NCBI GenBank assembly: GCA_035578175.1
Contig: JAQMRL010000006.1
Coordinates: 56,771,001 to 56,835,000, forward strand
Source of the DNA: Catonia carolina
Lineage: Eukaryota; Arthropoda; Insecta; Hemiptera; Achilidae
Length of the DNA: 64,000 nt
Direction: 5' to 3'
Position numbers and translations under genes: made by a program. The notes under the pieces were generated by a model that saw only the letters and a program-made list of their open reading frames with translations, did no database searches and was not told the origin of the DNA. Position 1 is the stretch's first letter, and each line of letters opens with the position of its first letter. Positions 45,057 through 55,971 of this stretch are shown here, piece by piece.

Positions 45057-46420
45057 CCACAACTTTTATTTCAAACTTTTTTTGTCTAACGCTTAGTTTA
45101 GCGGTAATTAGCGATTTTCTGGTTTTTCTCACGAAAACGTGTGAAAAATCGATTTTTTTTAAGAATTCAGCATTAGTATGCACGACAAAAATGTATATAA
45201 TAAAATTTATAGGAAATTAAAAGATCTACGACTTTTATTTAGAGCACTTTTCTCTACAGAGCCTAGTTTAGCGTGAAAGAGTGATTTTCCGTATTTTAAA
45301 GCCAAACGGAGGTTGATTTTCATTTTGAGTGTTTCACTCATGATTAAAATAAGGTTATGTTTTTGAGGTTAGTTTTTTGTTTATTTTTAATGTTGTATTA
45401 CTTTATCTTAGGTTATATTGGTCATTATTTGCATTGGCAAGAGAAAGTTGTGTATTTCACACCAGATTTTTCTCTTAAGGAACAGATACATTATAGTAGA
45501 TACATTTGTGCTAGTGAAAAAAGTTTATTCATTTTTTTGAAACTATAAATACTACACAATAAAAAGTTTACTAACTTTCTAAATAAAGATACGTCGTGGA
45601 AATAACTCGCAATTACCATTTCAATTTGGTATTTTAATTTTCAAGAACTTTGCTAATGATCTATGATGAAATAACTTATAATTTACAGCGGTACTAAAAT
45701 GTTTTTATATTATTGCCAAGATTACTAAGTATACTTGAATTTGTCAGTTGTAACATTTAATAAATTTACAATATTCCCTACAGATTTGACTATTGTTACA
45801 TAATTTTTAAGAAATTCTTTTAATGGATATAAATAGCCCTATCCCAATAGTCGCAGTATATCAGTCTATTTATACATATCTCGCAATAATCGCAGTAGTT
45901 TTCATATATTGTGACTGTAGAATTATTCCGGTTAACCAGTAATAAAATTTCCCCTTCTCTGGAAAATATCTCACTTTATCGTTACATCCTTACGCAAATA
46001 CTGTTCTTACGCATACTTTTGATCCGGTAAGGAATGTGTAAGAAACAAATTTTCTTTCGCCAGGGATATAAGACAAGAGTGACACTTTTTTATTTGTAGT
46101 GTTGCTCCAAAATGTAAAGATAAAGTTAAAACAATGGTTTAAAAATTAGTCTGCTAAAAGCTAACGTGACTGTGGTCGGCAAGATTTCTCACCTTCAATA
46201 CGAATTGTTTAAAACCAAGCTATTTAGCAGGTTTACGGTCCAGAAAATTAGATAACAGCAGATTTAGAGCCAGCGGTAAAAATAAAACTGAAACAGTGAG
46301 GCTGGTCTTTCCTAACATAAAAAAATCAGTTTTCATAGCCTAATATAGTTTAAAATAGTATAGTTTTTTACGTATATTTACTATTTATGTTGTAGAAACA
46401 AGGGTCTTGAATATGCAGTC
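45057..46420. other. Spacer with an imperfect internal duplication
   Basis: ACAACTTTTATTT...GCTTAGTTTAGCG (45059-45103) and ACGACTTTTATTT...GCCTAGTTTAGCG (45227-45271) are diverged copies about 170 bases apart. The remainder to 46420 is AT-rich and unrecognised. Confidence 0.5.
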
Positions 46421-46429
46421 CATGTATCA

Positions 46430-46744
46430 TTTAGAAGTTTATAGATTGAGTTATTTAGAAGACTGTTGAGGATTTCGTTGGCTATTCGTGTTACTAACGT
46501 TTGTATTTTGAGACGTATTGGTATGAACTGTGAGGTAATGAACATGATCAAAAGAAGGACAAGTGCCTACGTTGGTTATTTTTACAGTAAGAGCTACTCA
46601 GAGTTACTCTTGGGAAAAATGTTAAGGGTGGGCAAAGACACAAATGAAGAAATTCATTTCTCTTGGTTGAAGAATATTAAAAAAGTGGACAAACATGAGT
46701 ACAATGAACAGCTTTTGAGGGAGCTTCATGATAAAGAGCGATGA
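46430..46744 (+). pseudogene. LINE ORF2 C-terminal fragment, third type
   Basis: An open frame reads RISLAIRVTNVCILRRIGMN, then IKRRTSAYVGYFYSKSYSEL, LLGKML and SWLKNIKKV. The usual arrangement in this LINE group is (R)RISW-x-(D/E)-(R/H)VTN-x-x-(V/I)L-x-R, IKRRK-x-x-YLGH-x-x-R, (I)-x-GK and SWLKN(I/L). The GKxxGKRGxGRRR stretch between is replaced by divergent sequence (MLRVGKDTNEEIHF). The frame is open to the stop at 46742-46744, but the reverse transcriptase is missing and key positions (RISW to RISL, LGH to VGY) have changed. It is a separate LINE lineage from 44130-44480. Confidence 0.75.
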
Positions 46745-46749
46745 ACCAG

Positions 46750-47465
46750 AGTTGTTAACAAATTTAATCGATTATATACTCATCGAGTATTTACTCTGTA
46801 AAGAAGAATAAAGATATCAATGAAGTAAATATTTTTATAAATGTAAAATTATTTTCTGTGTCAGTATCTTTGACATATTAAACATGACTTTTAACACTCA
46901 AGTTATTTGAGTATTACAATAGTAACATACTGGCGCATAAAATAGGCATACGGATTAAAATATTATGAAACATTATTGTACAATTAATGAATAATTCATA
47001 ATGAGTTTGACATTTAGACAGAAAACACAATGATACGGAATTTTATTGTGACGCAATATGTAAGAAATTCCATTCTTTTGCAAAAAATGAAAAATAACAT
47101 TAATAGATAATGCATAAATTTCTTATTAAACTAAACAAAAATATTTCGTATTTGTGCTAATTTATGTTGTCATTGTCATCATTTACTTGATTTAATTACA
47201 CTGTTACATGATTCTATCACTCGCAACTGGCCATTCAAATGGGGAGTTATTAATAAATAAATAAATCCCCAAATACTTTTTTTTGTAATTTGTTTATTCT
47301 CATTGTATAATATTAAAACTAGACAATTTTATTACAAAATGAAAAAAAACACATAACTGCATGTCCATGATTTCATCAACTAACAACCAAAAGTGGAAAA
47401 CAAAAATATATGCTATAGTTTACTAATTATGTTTTTAAAATGTACATATACAGTACATGAAATTG
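46750..47465. other. AT-rich spacer
   Basis: No recognisable feature. Confidence 0.4.
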
Positions 47466-47469
47466 CATT

Positions 47470-47710
47470 AATTTAAAATGAGAAAACCGGAATAAACTGA
47501 GAAAGTTTAATGAACCGAACCAAATTCACATAACTAATTACGGTCATTAAGGGCTTCCATGAAGATGAAAAACAGAACACCGGGTGGACAGAAGAAAGAA
47601 GAAAAGCACTCAGTGAGTTTATGCTGAGAATGTGGGCTGCAAAAAAAGCTTCCAGAAACATCTAAAGCCACATCACGTGGTCTTAAATTGGCACCATACA
47701 TGAGAAAAAA
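47470..47710 (+). pseudogene. LINE 3' tail fragment (copy 3 of 3)
   Basis: Reads ENLMNRTKF, VIKGFHEDEKQNTGW, TEERRKALSEFMLRMWAAKK, ASRNI-stop, then ATCACGTGGTCTTAAATTGGC and an A-tract near 47706. The TEERRK...M...WAAKK wording is the best-preserved of the three copies (others at 14655 and 32098). Confidence 0.7.
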
Positions 47711-47714
47711 AAAA

Positions 47715-48295
47715 CATTAAATTATAATGCAATTTTAGAACAATCAGAAGATATTTAACATGGTTTTTAAGGAAAGGACCTTAAAGATATTTTAGGTAAT
47801 AATTTGTTTATTATAAGCTGAGAAGTATCAGATCTCATTACGGGTAAAGTAATAAATCGCGATTCCTGCTTTTCTTCTGACATCTAACAGGGTTTCCTGG
47901 AAGATGTAAAGAAGACAAAGGATACGCGAAGTAAGAAGACAAGAAGGGTCTGGAAAATATCACACGTTTAAACTACCGTTTCTTAACACATAGAAGTCAC
48001 TAAGACATTGATGTTAATACGACTAAAATGAATTTAAAACAATTTAAAAAAATTAACATTAAGTATTTTGTACAACACGTACTAAGGCAAAAAAAGAAAA
48101 CAATTACTGAAACCACGTAAGAAAATAAAAGTGCTAATAAGTGGACCCTCATATCTTCGTATAAAGGTGATCCCAAAGACGCTCTACCCAAATTTTTCTG
48201 TTTTTTTTTAGGAATAACAGTTACATTTTTAAAATATATTTTGTAAGGGAATTTTTTGAGTGACAGAATATTTGTGGTAGCTCTTCTAGATCTCG
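47715..48295. other. Spacer
   Basis: No recognisable feature. Confidence 0.4.
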
Positions 48296-48348
48296 CCACC
48301 GAGTGACAGTAGGCGTGGCATCAAGCAGTTTTTTTGTTCGAGCAGCAA

Positions 48349-48890
48349 TGTCTTTCACGCAAAACCGAAGTGTATTTATTGTTGTAAGTTATTGCAAGTA
48401 TGAATTGTATGAAAAAACTCAGAAATTTTTTAAAAATGCTCTTTACGAACTTTATCGAAACTTCCACGACAGACTTTTCGCTAATTCAAACCACATACGT
48501 AAACACTTTCCTCCCGTCATCTACCAAACAACGTTCAAAGACAACTAAGGATAAAGTGGAGCAAGGACCTCCTGCTTTAAAAATGGTTAATGTTATCAAT
48601 GAATGAATGAATTAATTTATTGATGACTTAATAAGAAGTAACTCATATCATGTCTGAGACCTGTCAATGGACGGTGCTCTCCATGCACGTCACTCATGTC
48701 ATTTCATTCGTTCTTTTACGCACCATCATATTCACTGGTTTTTTGTCTTGCAACAGTTGAGAAATTTAAAAAAAAGTTTATAAAAAAACAAACAATGGTC
48801 TTCCGTATGCTAATGTCCCAAAAAATCCACTATTTATATCGTTTACTTAGTAATCGTTTTACAGATACAGGAAATATGCAAGTCATTTAG
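48349..48890 (+). pseudogene. Mariner-type transposase N-terminus split by a Jockey relic
   Basis: The ATG at 48349 gives MSFTQNRSVFIVVSYCKYEL and YEKTQKFFKNAL, the start of a DUF4817-type helix-turn-helix as in the transposases at 4536 and 13501. The matching second half, HYLYRLLSNRFTDTGNMQV, does not appear until about 48815-48880. The ~300 bases between contain a Jockey C-terminal relic: FHDRLFANSNHI followed by a nucleotide-level match CTAAGGATAAAGTGGAGCAAG to the last codons of the 25.8-kb copy. So a short Jockey 3' end inserted into an already inactive mariner copy. The evidence is weaker than for the other copies. Confidence 0.5.
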
Positions 48891-48894
48891 CGTA

Positions 48895-49034
48895 CCGGCC
48901 GAACAAGTTATTTAATCGTACAACAAAACTAACGGAATGCCATTGTCACGTAGGCCCTATAATCTCCATTTTTGTTGTCAAAAAATATTTATTTTTTTTC
49001 TAGCTAATTTGAATCGGCGAATCAGGTGGAAGAA
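48895..49034. other. Spacer
   Basis: No recognisable feature. Confidence 0.4.
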
Positions 49035-49044
49035 GAAAAAGAAG

Positions 49045-49227
49045 ATTATAATTTTTTTTTTGTTTTTTGTTTAACGTCCGACTGTTCTGCAATTACTGCT
49101 AATGCAGACGGTGAATGATGAAATGATTTTTGTAACGTATGAAAAAATGCCGTGCCTGAATGGGATTCGAACCCAAGACCGCATGATGAGAGGCGAGCAC
49201 ATTAACAACTTCGCCAATGCGGCGGGC
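49045..49227 (-). repeat. tRNA-derived SINE family A, with target-site duplications
   Basis: The minus strand starts near 49227 with GCCCGCCGCATTGGCGAAG, has box B CTTGGGTTCGAATCCCATT, the shared body CATTTTTTCATACGTTAC, and ends in a T-tract on the plus strand (A-tail). GAAAAAGAAG flanks it on both sides (49035-49044 and 49228-49237). It differs from the 26593 copy mainly in the tail, where the CTAATGACC motif is replaced by a TTAGCAGTAATTGCAG-like stretch. Confidence 0.88.
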
Positions 49228-49237
49228 GAAAAAGAAG

Positions 49238-50575
49238 AGTAGGAAGAGCATATGCTAAGGGGAACAGTGGGGTAGGAATTAATGTTTGAAAGAAGATGAA
49301 GACATTCATCAAAACGTTCACAAATGTTTGAGATTAAGATGGAAAAGTACGAAAAAACGAAAAATAAAACAGAATAAACAAATAGAATCTGTTGAAAAAC
49401 AAGGAAGATGAAATAGAAAATTTCCCGCTAGTAATATTATAAATTTTATTATTCCTCTTACAAGTCCACTTTATAAGTAAAAACTACTTTGTAATAACTT
49501 AGAAAGTTGAACAGGATTCAATTAGTTGAACGTAAAAAACATCCATATAAAATAAAAAACAACGTGAATATTTACAGTCATAAACAAAAAATTGACTAAT
49601 GATTATAACTAAGTATTTTGTCACATTGTTGTTTTTTATATGGTAAATTAAAAACAAGAAGACTTCTTAGTATGCAAGACAACGAAGATTGTGTCTAGTC
49701 TTTAAAGATTAAAGTCTTTAGTCAACTTATGTTGCCGTTAGAAATTTTATTAGCTATCCTATAACTTTACTAACTTAAAAATCATTAAGTTACTATATCT
49801 ACCTAAACACTATAAATTAAAACGTTTAAATATTTTTTTATACTTCATCCGACAAATAGAAAAAATAAATTAAGAAATCTAATAAATTATAAAACAATAA
49901 ATAAAAAATTTAACTTATTAAGATATCAAATAATTTTTAAAATGAACATATTATAAACTATAATTTAATTTTTTTTAAACATAGTTTATTAACAAATTAT
50001 TAAATCTATTTAAAAAAATCATACATTAAATTAATTCAAAATTTAATGAACAAAAATGTTAAATTTAAAATATATTTTCAGTTTTGTTATTAAATGACAT
50101 TACAAGAAATCAAATGATAATTCATGAAAAACCCCATAAATTTAATTAATGTTACACCGTTCTCTTGTACTTAAGACATGTACCCTGCTGTGGGACAAAA
50201 TTATTATCACGTTTTATATCCATAATAAAAAAACCAAAAACGGTAATTATTTTACCATTTTCGATCTTTTAGAAAGATATTTTAACAATATTATAATTGT
50301 ATAGTTATACGTAATCATTTCTAATACAATAATTAATTTTGTTCGCTTATTTAAGAACGAAAGTGTTAATTTAATTTTGTATGTAAGGTGTGGAAAATTC
50401 CGAAAATATTTCAAACCAAAAAATTAATTGACGTCTGTTAGATCTGAAATTATATTGTATATGTAAAAGTATTATTTATAGATAATGTTTAACATAATTA
50501 AGCCCATAATTTTTCTATATTAGCACTCGTATTTTGTAATTTAAAAGAATAATATTCTCTTTCTTAGTTTATTTA
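49238..50575. other. AT-rich spacer
   Basis: Very AT-rich; no recognisable feature. Confidence 0.45.
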
Positions 50576-50582
50576 AATTCGT

Positions 50583-50732
50583 ATCAACAGATTGATTATT
50601 AACGACTGTGGTAGGTTACTGTTAGTTACTGGTAGGTTACTGGAACAGTGGATTTTGACTTGTGAAAATTTCCAGACATTTACCGGCGATTGAACCCGGG
50701 ACCTTCGCGTTGTTGGCTAGTGCACTAAATAA
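50583..50732 (-). repeat. tRNA-derived SINE fragment, family A-like
   Basis: The minus strand has box A-like TAGCCAACAACG and box B CCCGGGTTCAATCGCCGG near 50702-50685, then GAAATTTTCACAAG and a tail CCACAGTCGTTAATAATC related to the SINE at 7701-7876. The head is truncated at about 50732. Confidence 0.6.
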
Positions 50733-50809
50733 TATTATTTCATATCCAACAATTTCAGCAACCTGATACCCTATCATGCAGAAGATTTTAAAAAATAGTA
50801 AATGAGGCC

Positions 50810-51175
50810 GTTTTAACAAAAATCGAAAAATCCGTTAAATCCGTTTTTGAGAAAATTGCAAAGTAGTGAAGAACGTACCACAAAACTATTACTTCCGGTT
50901 AACCAATTTTAATAAAAATGTCATGTCGGGCTTGTTAGTTGTTTAGGGGAAATGTTAGTGGTTTCTAACTTAAGATCCAAGTTTCAATTTTGTACCATAT
51001 TCCGTTCTTAAAAAATTCAGTCCACACACACATACCGTGTGGTGTGTGTGTGTGTGTGTGTGTTTGTTTTAAACGTGTACCTATATCCAATAAAAACCTG
51101 ATTTCGAAAAATCGAAATGAAATCTACCTACTTTCTTCTTCTATATTTCAAACAGGGCAAGAGAGAGTAAAAAAA
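50810..51175 (-). repeat. Microsatellite-bearing dispersed repeat (family T), copy 3
   Basis: The minus strand reads CTCTCTTGCCCTGTTTG, TCGATTTTTCGAAATC, ACACGTTTAAAAC, a (CA)n tract, AAGAACGGAATATGG, CCGGAAGTAATAGTTTTG and AATTTTCTCAAAAACGG, the same order as 44540-44990. Confidence 0.8.
51023..51066 (+). repeat. Compound (CA)n/(GT)n microsatellite
   Basis: CACACACACA, a short spacer CATACCGTGTG, then about 24 bases of GT. The CA and GT halves are complementary and could pair. Confidence 0.9.
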
Positions 51176-51321
51176 CAAGTAATATCAAAATAATGTAATA
51201 TTTTACATGAATCTACTACGGAAAAACTGAACACGGGAGTGTAAAAAATTGTTGAATTGTGTAAAATTTTGATGTACTCTTTCGTACAGTTTTGAAGTAT
51301 TGCTGCTACAAGTAAGGTGGT

Positions 51322-51350
51322 TTTATTATTATTATTATTATTATTATTGA
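51322..51350 (+). repeat. (TTA)n microsatellite
   Basis: About nine uninterrupted ATT/TTA units. Confidence 0.95.
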
Positions 51351-51395
51351 TGGGTGTTACCTGTTAAATTTTTAGCTTGTGCGTAAGTAATAATA

Positions 51396-51495
51396 TGAGG
51401 TGACAAACAGATGAAAAATACCATCCTTGACCAGAAATCAAACCGAGGATCGTGCCACATAAGTCAGATGTACTGACGACTACACCGTGGTGTAC
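51396..51495 (-). repeat. Possible degraded tRNA-like SINE
   Basis: The minus strand reads GTACACCACGGTGTAGTCGTCAG with box B-like CCTCGGTTTGATTTCTGG near 51457-51440. Box A is weak and no tail motif is recognisable. Confidence 0.35.
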
Positions 51496-51499
51496 CTTT

Positions 51500-52820
51500 T
51501 CGTAATGTTGTAGCCTTTGCTATTCGTGTAGTTAGTTACGTAGAAACTACATTGTGTAGGAAATTGTTGTGAAAATTTTAGTTTATATCGTTTGGATACG
51601 TTCTGTGTTTAATGATTTTAGTTAAACTCCGTAGGTACAGATTCATCTTATGATCACTTTAAAATATTAAAACAGAAGATAATAAAACCAGTAAGGGCTC
51701 AAAGTAAGAAATCAAAATGTTTTATAAAGCTCTTTTAACCTCAATAATAGAAGTTTGAAAGTGGTTAACCATGGTGAGATTTGCCCAAGTTAAGCCAATC
51801 TTCTTTGATTGAGTCGGTACTTTAAGAAGAAAACACTTTATTAGAATATTCAGGAACATTTACCAGAGTTTATAAACGATATAACTTTCCCTAAATAAAC
51901 TTAATAATCTACAAAAGTAGGCAATGATTTCGGATAAACTAGAGAATACTGTTATACATACATGTATTCTGTTAATCTTACTGCATTCAACAATACAAAG
52001 GAACGTCTTGCATTAACTTCATTCATGAATAACAACACACTTCAAATTTAACCCTTTAGTGACATAAGTCGTACACATGTTATTTGTGTTTAGAATATAA
52101 ATATTATTGTACATAACACATGTATAACAAACACAAGATTATGTTTATGTTCAACTTTGGTATACCCAGTATGCATACACATTTATGTTATGTATATGTT
52201 ATAAATAAACATTTATAGGTTACTTGTATCATGTAGATACTATCATTATTATTTTATAACGAAATAAAACAAGCATATACTCTATTCTAGTTTCACATAC
52301 TGTACTGAATTATAAACACTTTTAATTTCGAAAGTTAGACATCTTTTCTCGTATCTGTTTGGTTCACTTTATTTTATTTTATACATGGAATAACGGTATA
52401 ACGTGACTTAAGTGTCACCATGAGATGGCACCATAAATTTCAAGTAAACTGAACGTCTATCGAAGGATACTTGATTTTAAGTTTTCGTAATCTTTATATT
52501 GAATATTTACGCTGTTATGTAAAAACATTTTCGTTTTACTTGGAAATGGATTATCGTTCTACGATTTCTACTTCCAAATGTTTAACTCTAAGGTACTATG
52601 TAATATTTCTTAATATAAATTACAATTATTCTCATTTATAATTGAAAAACGAATGAGTTACAATAAATTGAAATATAATAATTTTTATGTAAGAAAAACT
52701 GCATACCTGCTCCTGGGTAATCGCAATAATTTTCCCTTTTATTCCTACCATTGCACCACCTTCAACTATACCGGTGGGGAAATAATTTATTATGGATTTA
52801 AAACAACAAATCATAATAAA
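51500..52820. other. AT-rich spacer
   Basis: No recognisable feature. Confidence 0.4.
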
Positions 52821-52827
52821 AAATATT

Positions 52828-52857
52828 GGGCGCTAGCTCTATCGGTAGAGCATGAGA
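52828..52857 (+). pseudogene. 5' half of a tRNA-Lys-like sequence
   Basis: GGGCGCTAGCTCTATCGG and TAGAGCATGAGA reproduce the acceptor 5' strand, D-arm and start of the anticodon stem of eukaryotic tRNA-Lys. The match ends abruptly before the anticodon, where AAAATTTAATAAATT follows. Missing anticodon, T-arm and 3' end rule out a functional tRNA gene. Confidence 0.65.
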
Positions 52858-53129
52858 AAATTTAATAAATTAAACTACGATTCTTTGCATTTACATACAA
52901 TGTATCACTTAACAAACTTATTCTTAAATTACCCTAACCTATTTTAAAATATAGCCAACCTTTTCCCTACCGCGAGTTTAATACAAAAACAAAACTTAAC
53001 AAATCCGTAAAAAATATACGAATGAATTTAGCTCCAATTAAATATGTTTCCTCTTTCTTCTTTTTTCCTCGGTCACTCCTTGTTGTCCTAGTCTTTTCTT
53101 CAAAAACTGCTCCTTCTTAACTAACTATT

Positions 53130-53335
53130 CCACTCTTAAGTTCCGGGGGAACTGATTTCGGTCTGCTATATTAGAAATCAGGAACCCTCTGGTGGATAAG
53201 CCTCCCTCTCCTACCAACCCCTTTCAACCAACCTGGAGGGCCAAAAGGAAGAAGAACCTTCCCAATGATTGGCTGTAAGTTGGCAGGTGAAAGAAAGGCC
53301 CACAAACACAGAAAGGTATATACGCCCGTCTATAG
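53130..53335. other. Unidentified less AT-rich island
   Basis: Composition is clearly richer in G and C than its surroundings, with C-rich phrases (GTTCCGGGGGAACTG, CTACCAACCCCTTTCAACC, CAACCTGGAGGGCC). No frame is open on either strand for long. It may be an old repeat or UTR; I cannot assign it. Confidence 0.4.
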
Positions 53336-53339
53336 AATA

Positions 53340-55228
53340 CTACCCTGTATCAGATGATTGACAGTTGGCTATATTTACAACTTATTGTCTAACTACTATT
53401 CTAATGCAGCTTATTCTAACAATGGGAGTTTTTACTTTAGTAATGAAAGTTATAGTAATTAGGAATTGGCATAACTTCCAATGGTTGTACAATTGTACCT
53501 TACAACGGTAAACCATCTACATCTACATTAAACCTACTCCGTAATTGTTTTATTAATTTTAGGACAGTATGATGTTTAGATTTAATATAAAGTACTTTCA
53601 AATTTTTTATTTTTATTATTTGTAATTTTAGTAATTTGATGGAATTATCTGGAATTTTATTTTAGAACGAAAAAAATTTGATACATGGTTTTGATGTATC
53701 TGTAAAATTATTCACTCAGGTTCCAGATTTCTCTAAATGCTTCTAATAACAACCGAATTACCAAGAAAATTAATTTTGCTACAAAATTCTTAAATCTACA
53801 AATTATAAAGCAGTTAAATCATACGTTTCTATATTTCTGAATTATTTTATTTTTATTCTAAATTTTATTTTCATATATTATTCTGAAATGAAAGGGATAT
53901 TGTTAGGAAGCAGGTTATATATAGTTTAGGATCTAAGTTACAAAAATGATGCTCATAAAGTGTGTTTCCCGCCTACGTACAATCCCTAAATAAAAGTACC
54001 TGCGCTGTAGAGGAGCAAACAATTTTTGGGGCTTTAATTTTAAGAATACTTTCAATTTTAAAATTGTTTTCCTGAAATTTTAACAAATATCTTCATTATG
54101 TTCTTCCAGTATAAATAAATAATGGAATGTTGCTCATAAGTAATTTACTAATTGTTTTTAGGTTATTTTATGATATTTGTAAAAACTGGAAAATTCTAAA
54201 CAGCTAAATGCTCAAATTCCATCAACGAAAACTTTTACAAGTGACTAATCAACTCAGTCTATACGAAATAATCTCCTTTAAGAAACGTACACAAAAATAC
54301 ATCATGACGGAACATCATCAAACCCAACAGCGATATCAAACTACAAAAAAATATTATTTTTATTATTTTTAAAGATAAGTTATATTACCGGGAAATATTA
54401 ACATTGCACACAAGATTAGAGTAGTATAAGTCGGTCGTGATTATGGTCAAACATTTATCTGGGCATAGATCGACCAGTATCGATATCTCGAAGTACCTAA
54501 TGCGATTTATCGATCTTTAAATGCATGACCTTAACTGCCCTATTGACTTGGAGCCACGATATGTTTTGTTTTTCTGTATCTATCTTTTCTATGATTTCGT
54601 ATTATTATTTGTACTAAGGTTTAAGCACCCACTATATATCTACAGCCTTTATTAAATGAAACTTATTCATTCGTGGTTCGTGGGAAACGATTTAGTAATA
54701 TCCTTTATATACATTTTACTATTGTTATTATTTTGTTTTAAAAATAGATGTAAACTCGTTTACATAAAGAATAAAATAATAGTTAAAATTTATATTTACT
54801 ATTCATTATTAGTGTCCTTTACAAAGTTTTTCTGTATGTAAATGATAAATATTTATATGGATTATTTTTTCAGTCCAAGAGAATGGTGGGATATTTAATA
54901 GCAATTGCTGTGGGTGTACAAAATTTTAGAACTGTATCTCTTTGCAAAGGTATAAAAATAAATTTAATGCCGTCAACCCTTTTTAAAATTTAGGCGTAAG
55001 TAGTGCAAATGCAAAATGCTTTAGTTTTATCTATTTAACCTCTGAGAAATGAATTTGACGAATTTCAGCCAACTAGATGATAGGAACTTAAAAGTTATGT
55101 TCCTGGGCGTAGCTGTTAAAGCTTCGAGGACTAAGAACTGAATACACTGAATAATTTAGATACTTGAGTTACTAGATGCGCTACTTAACTAGATACTCTA
55201 GGTCCAGACTGAGTTTGATACTTTCTTA
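53340..55228. other. AT-rich spacer
   Basis: No recognisable feature. Confidence 0.45.
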
Positions 55229-55230
55229 TA

Positions 55231-55971
55231 CGAGGTGTGGCTATTAAATAACGAGACTGACGTTGTAAAAAATTTATTTTTATTTTAAACATAATTACTT
55301 ATTGTCACCTTCAACTTACACTCCTTCTCTATCCCTAAAACGCTCCATGCGAATTTTTGATTGTTGGAAACAGTGGTGGAAGTTATCTTCTGTCAGCTCC
55401 TTCAGAACACGTGCCGCTTTCTCTTTTAAAACTTCCACGTACTCAAATCTTGTCCTCTTTGACGTAGTTTAGAAAGTATCTCAAGGTAGTAATATTGATT
55501 AATTGTTTGACTTTCAGGAACCCAGTGAAGGTACACAATCGCACGAATATAAAAAAAAACAATCATTACTCATTTTGACACAATCATTTTGACTTGCTCA
55601 TTCGAACTTTTTTGGCTCTCAGTGAAGTTCGGCTCTTCCAGTGCATGAATTGGCGCTTCGTTTCCGGGTCATAAGTAAAATACCACGTTTCATCGCATGT
55701 TATTATCATTTCCAAAAAACTTGGGTCATTTTCAATCCACGTACAAAGTGTCAGTACAAATATTTTTACGAGCTTCATTTCAAACATTTTTGAGCGGCAC
55801 GTGTTCTGAAGAAGCTGACAGAAGATGACTTCCAGCACTGTTTCCAACAATGGAAAAATTTGCATGGAGCGTTGAAGGGGTAGAGGAGTGTATATTGAAG
55901 GCGACAATAAGTGATTATGTATAATAAATTTTTTTACAACGTCAGTCTCATTATTTGATAGCCACACCTTG
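55231..55971 (-). mobile_element. Rearranged mariner with two inverted 3' ends
   Basis: The ends are inverted: AGGTGTGGCTATTAAATAAC (from 55233) and, reading inward from 55969, AGGTGTGGCTATCAAATAAT. Inverted similarity continues far beyond normal mariner ends, to about 180 bases each side. Both arms contain the transposase C-terminal coding end (RAARVLKELTEDNFHHCFQQ on the minus strand of the left arm; RAARVLKKLTEDDFQHCFQQ on the plus strand of the right arm). The left flank ends in TA; the right flank reads AA, possibly a mutated TA. The 5' end of the transposon is absent. Confidence 0.85.
55440..55785 (-). pseudogene. Mariner transposase remnant (DDE core partly deleted)
   Basis: On the minus strand the first catalytic motif is recognisable as FLEMIITCDETWYFTYDPET followed by KRQFMHWKSR and KKVRMSKSK. 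After a frame change it continues YIRAIVYLHWVPESQTINQY and YYLEILSKLRQ. In intact mariners a segment with the second and third catalytic aspartates (HHDNAPAH and YSPDLAP-type motifs) follows; here the sequence jumps directly to the C-terminal RAARVLKEL block, so both are deleted. In the minus-strand 127-codon frame (55584-55967), the residues before WIENDPSFLEM derive from the inverted second 3' arm. No active enzyme can be produced. Confidence 0.82.
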
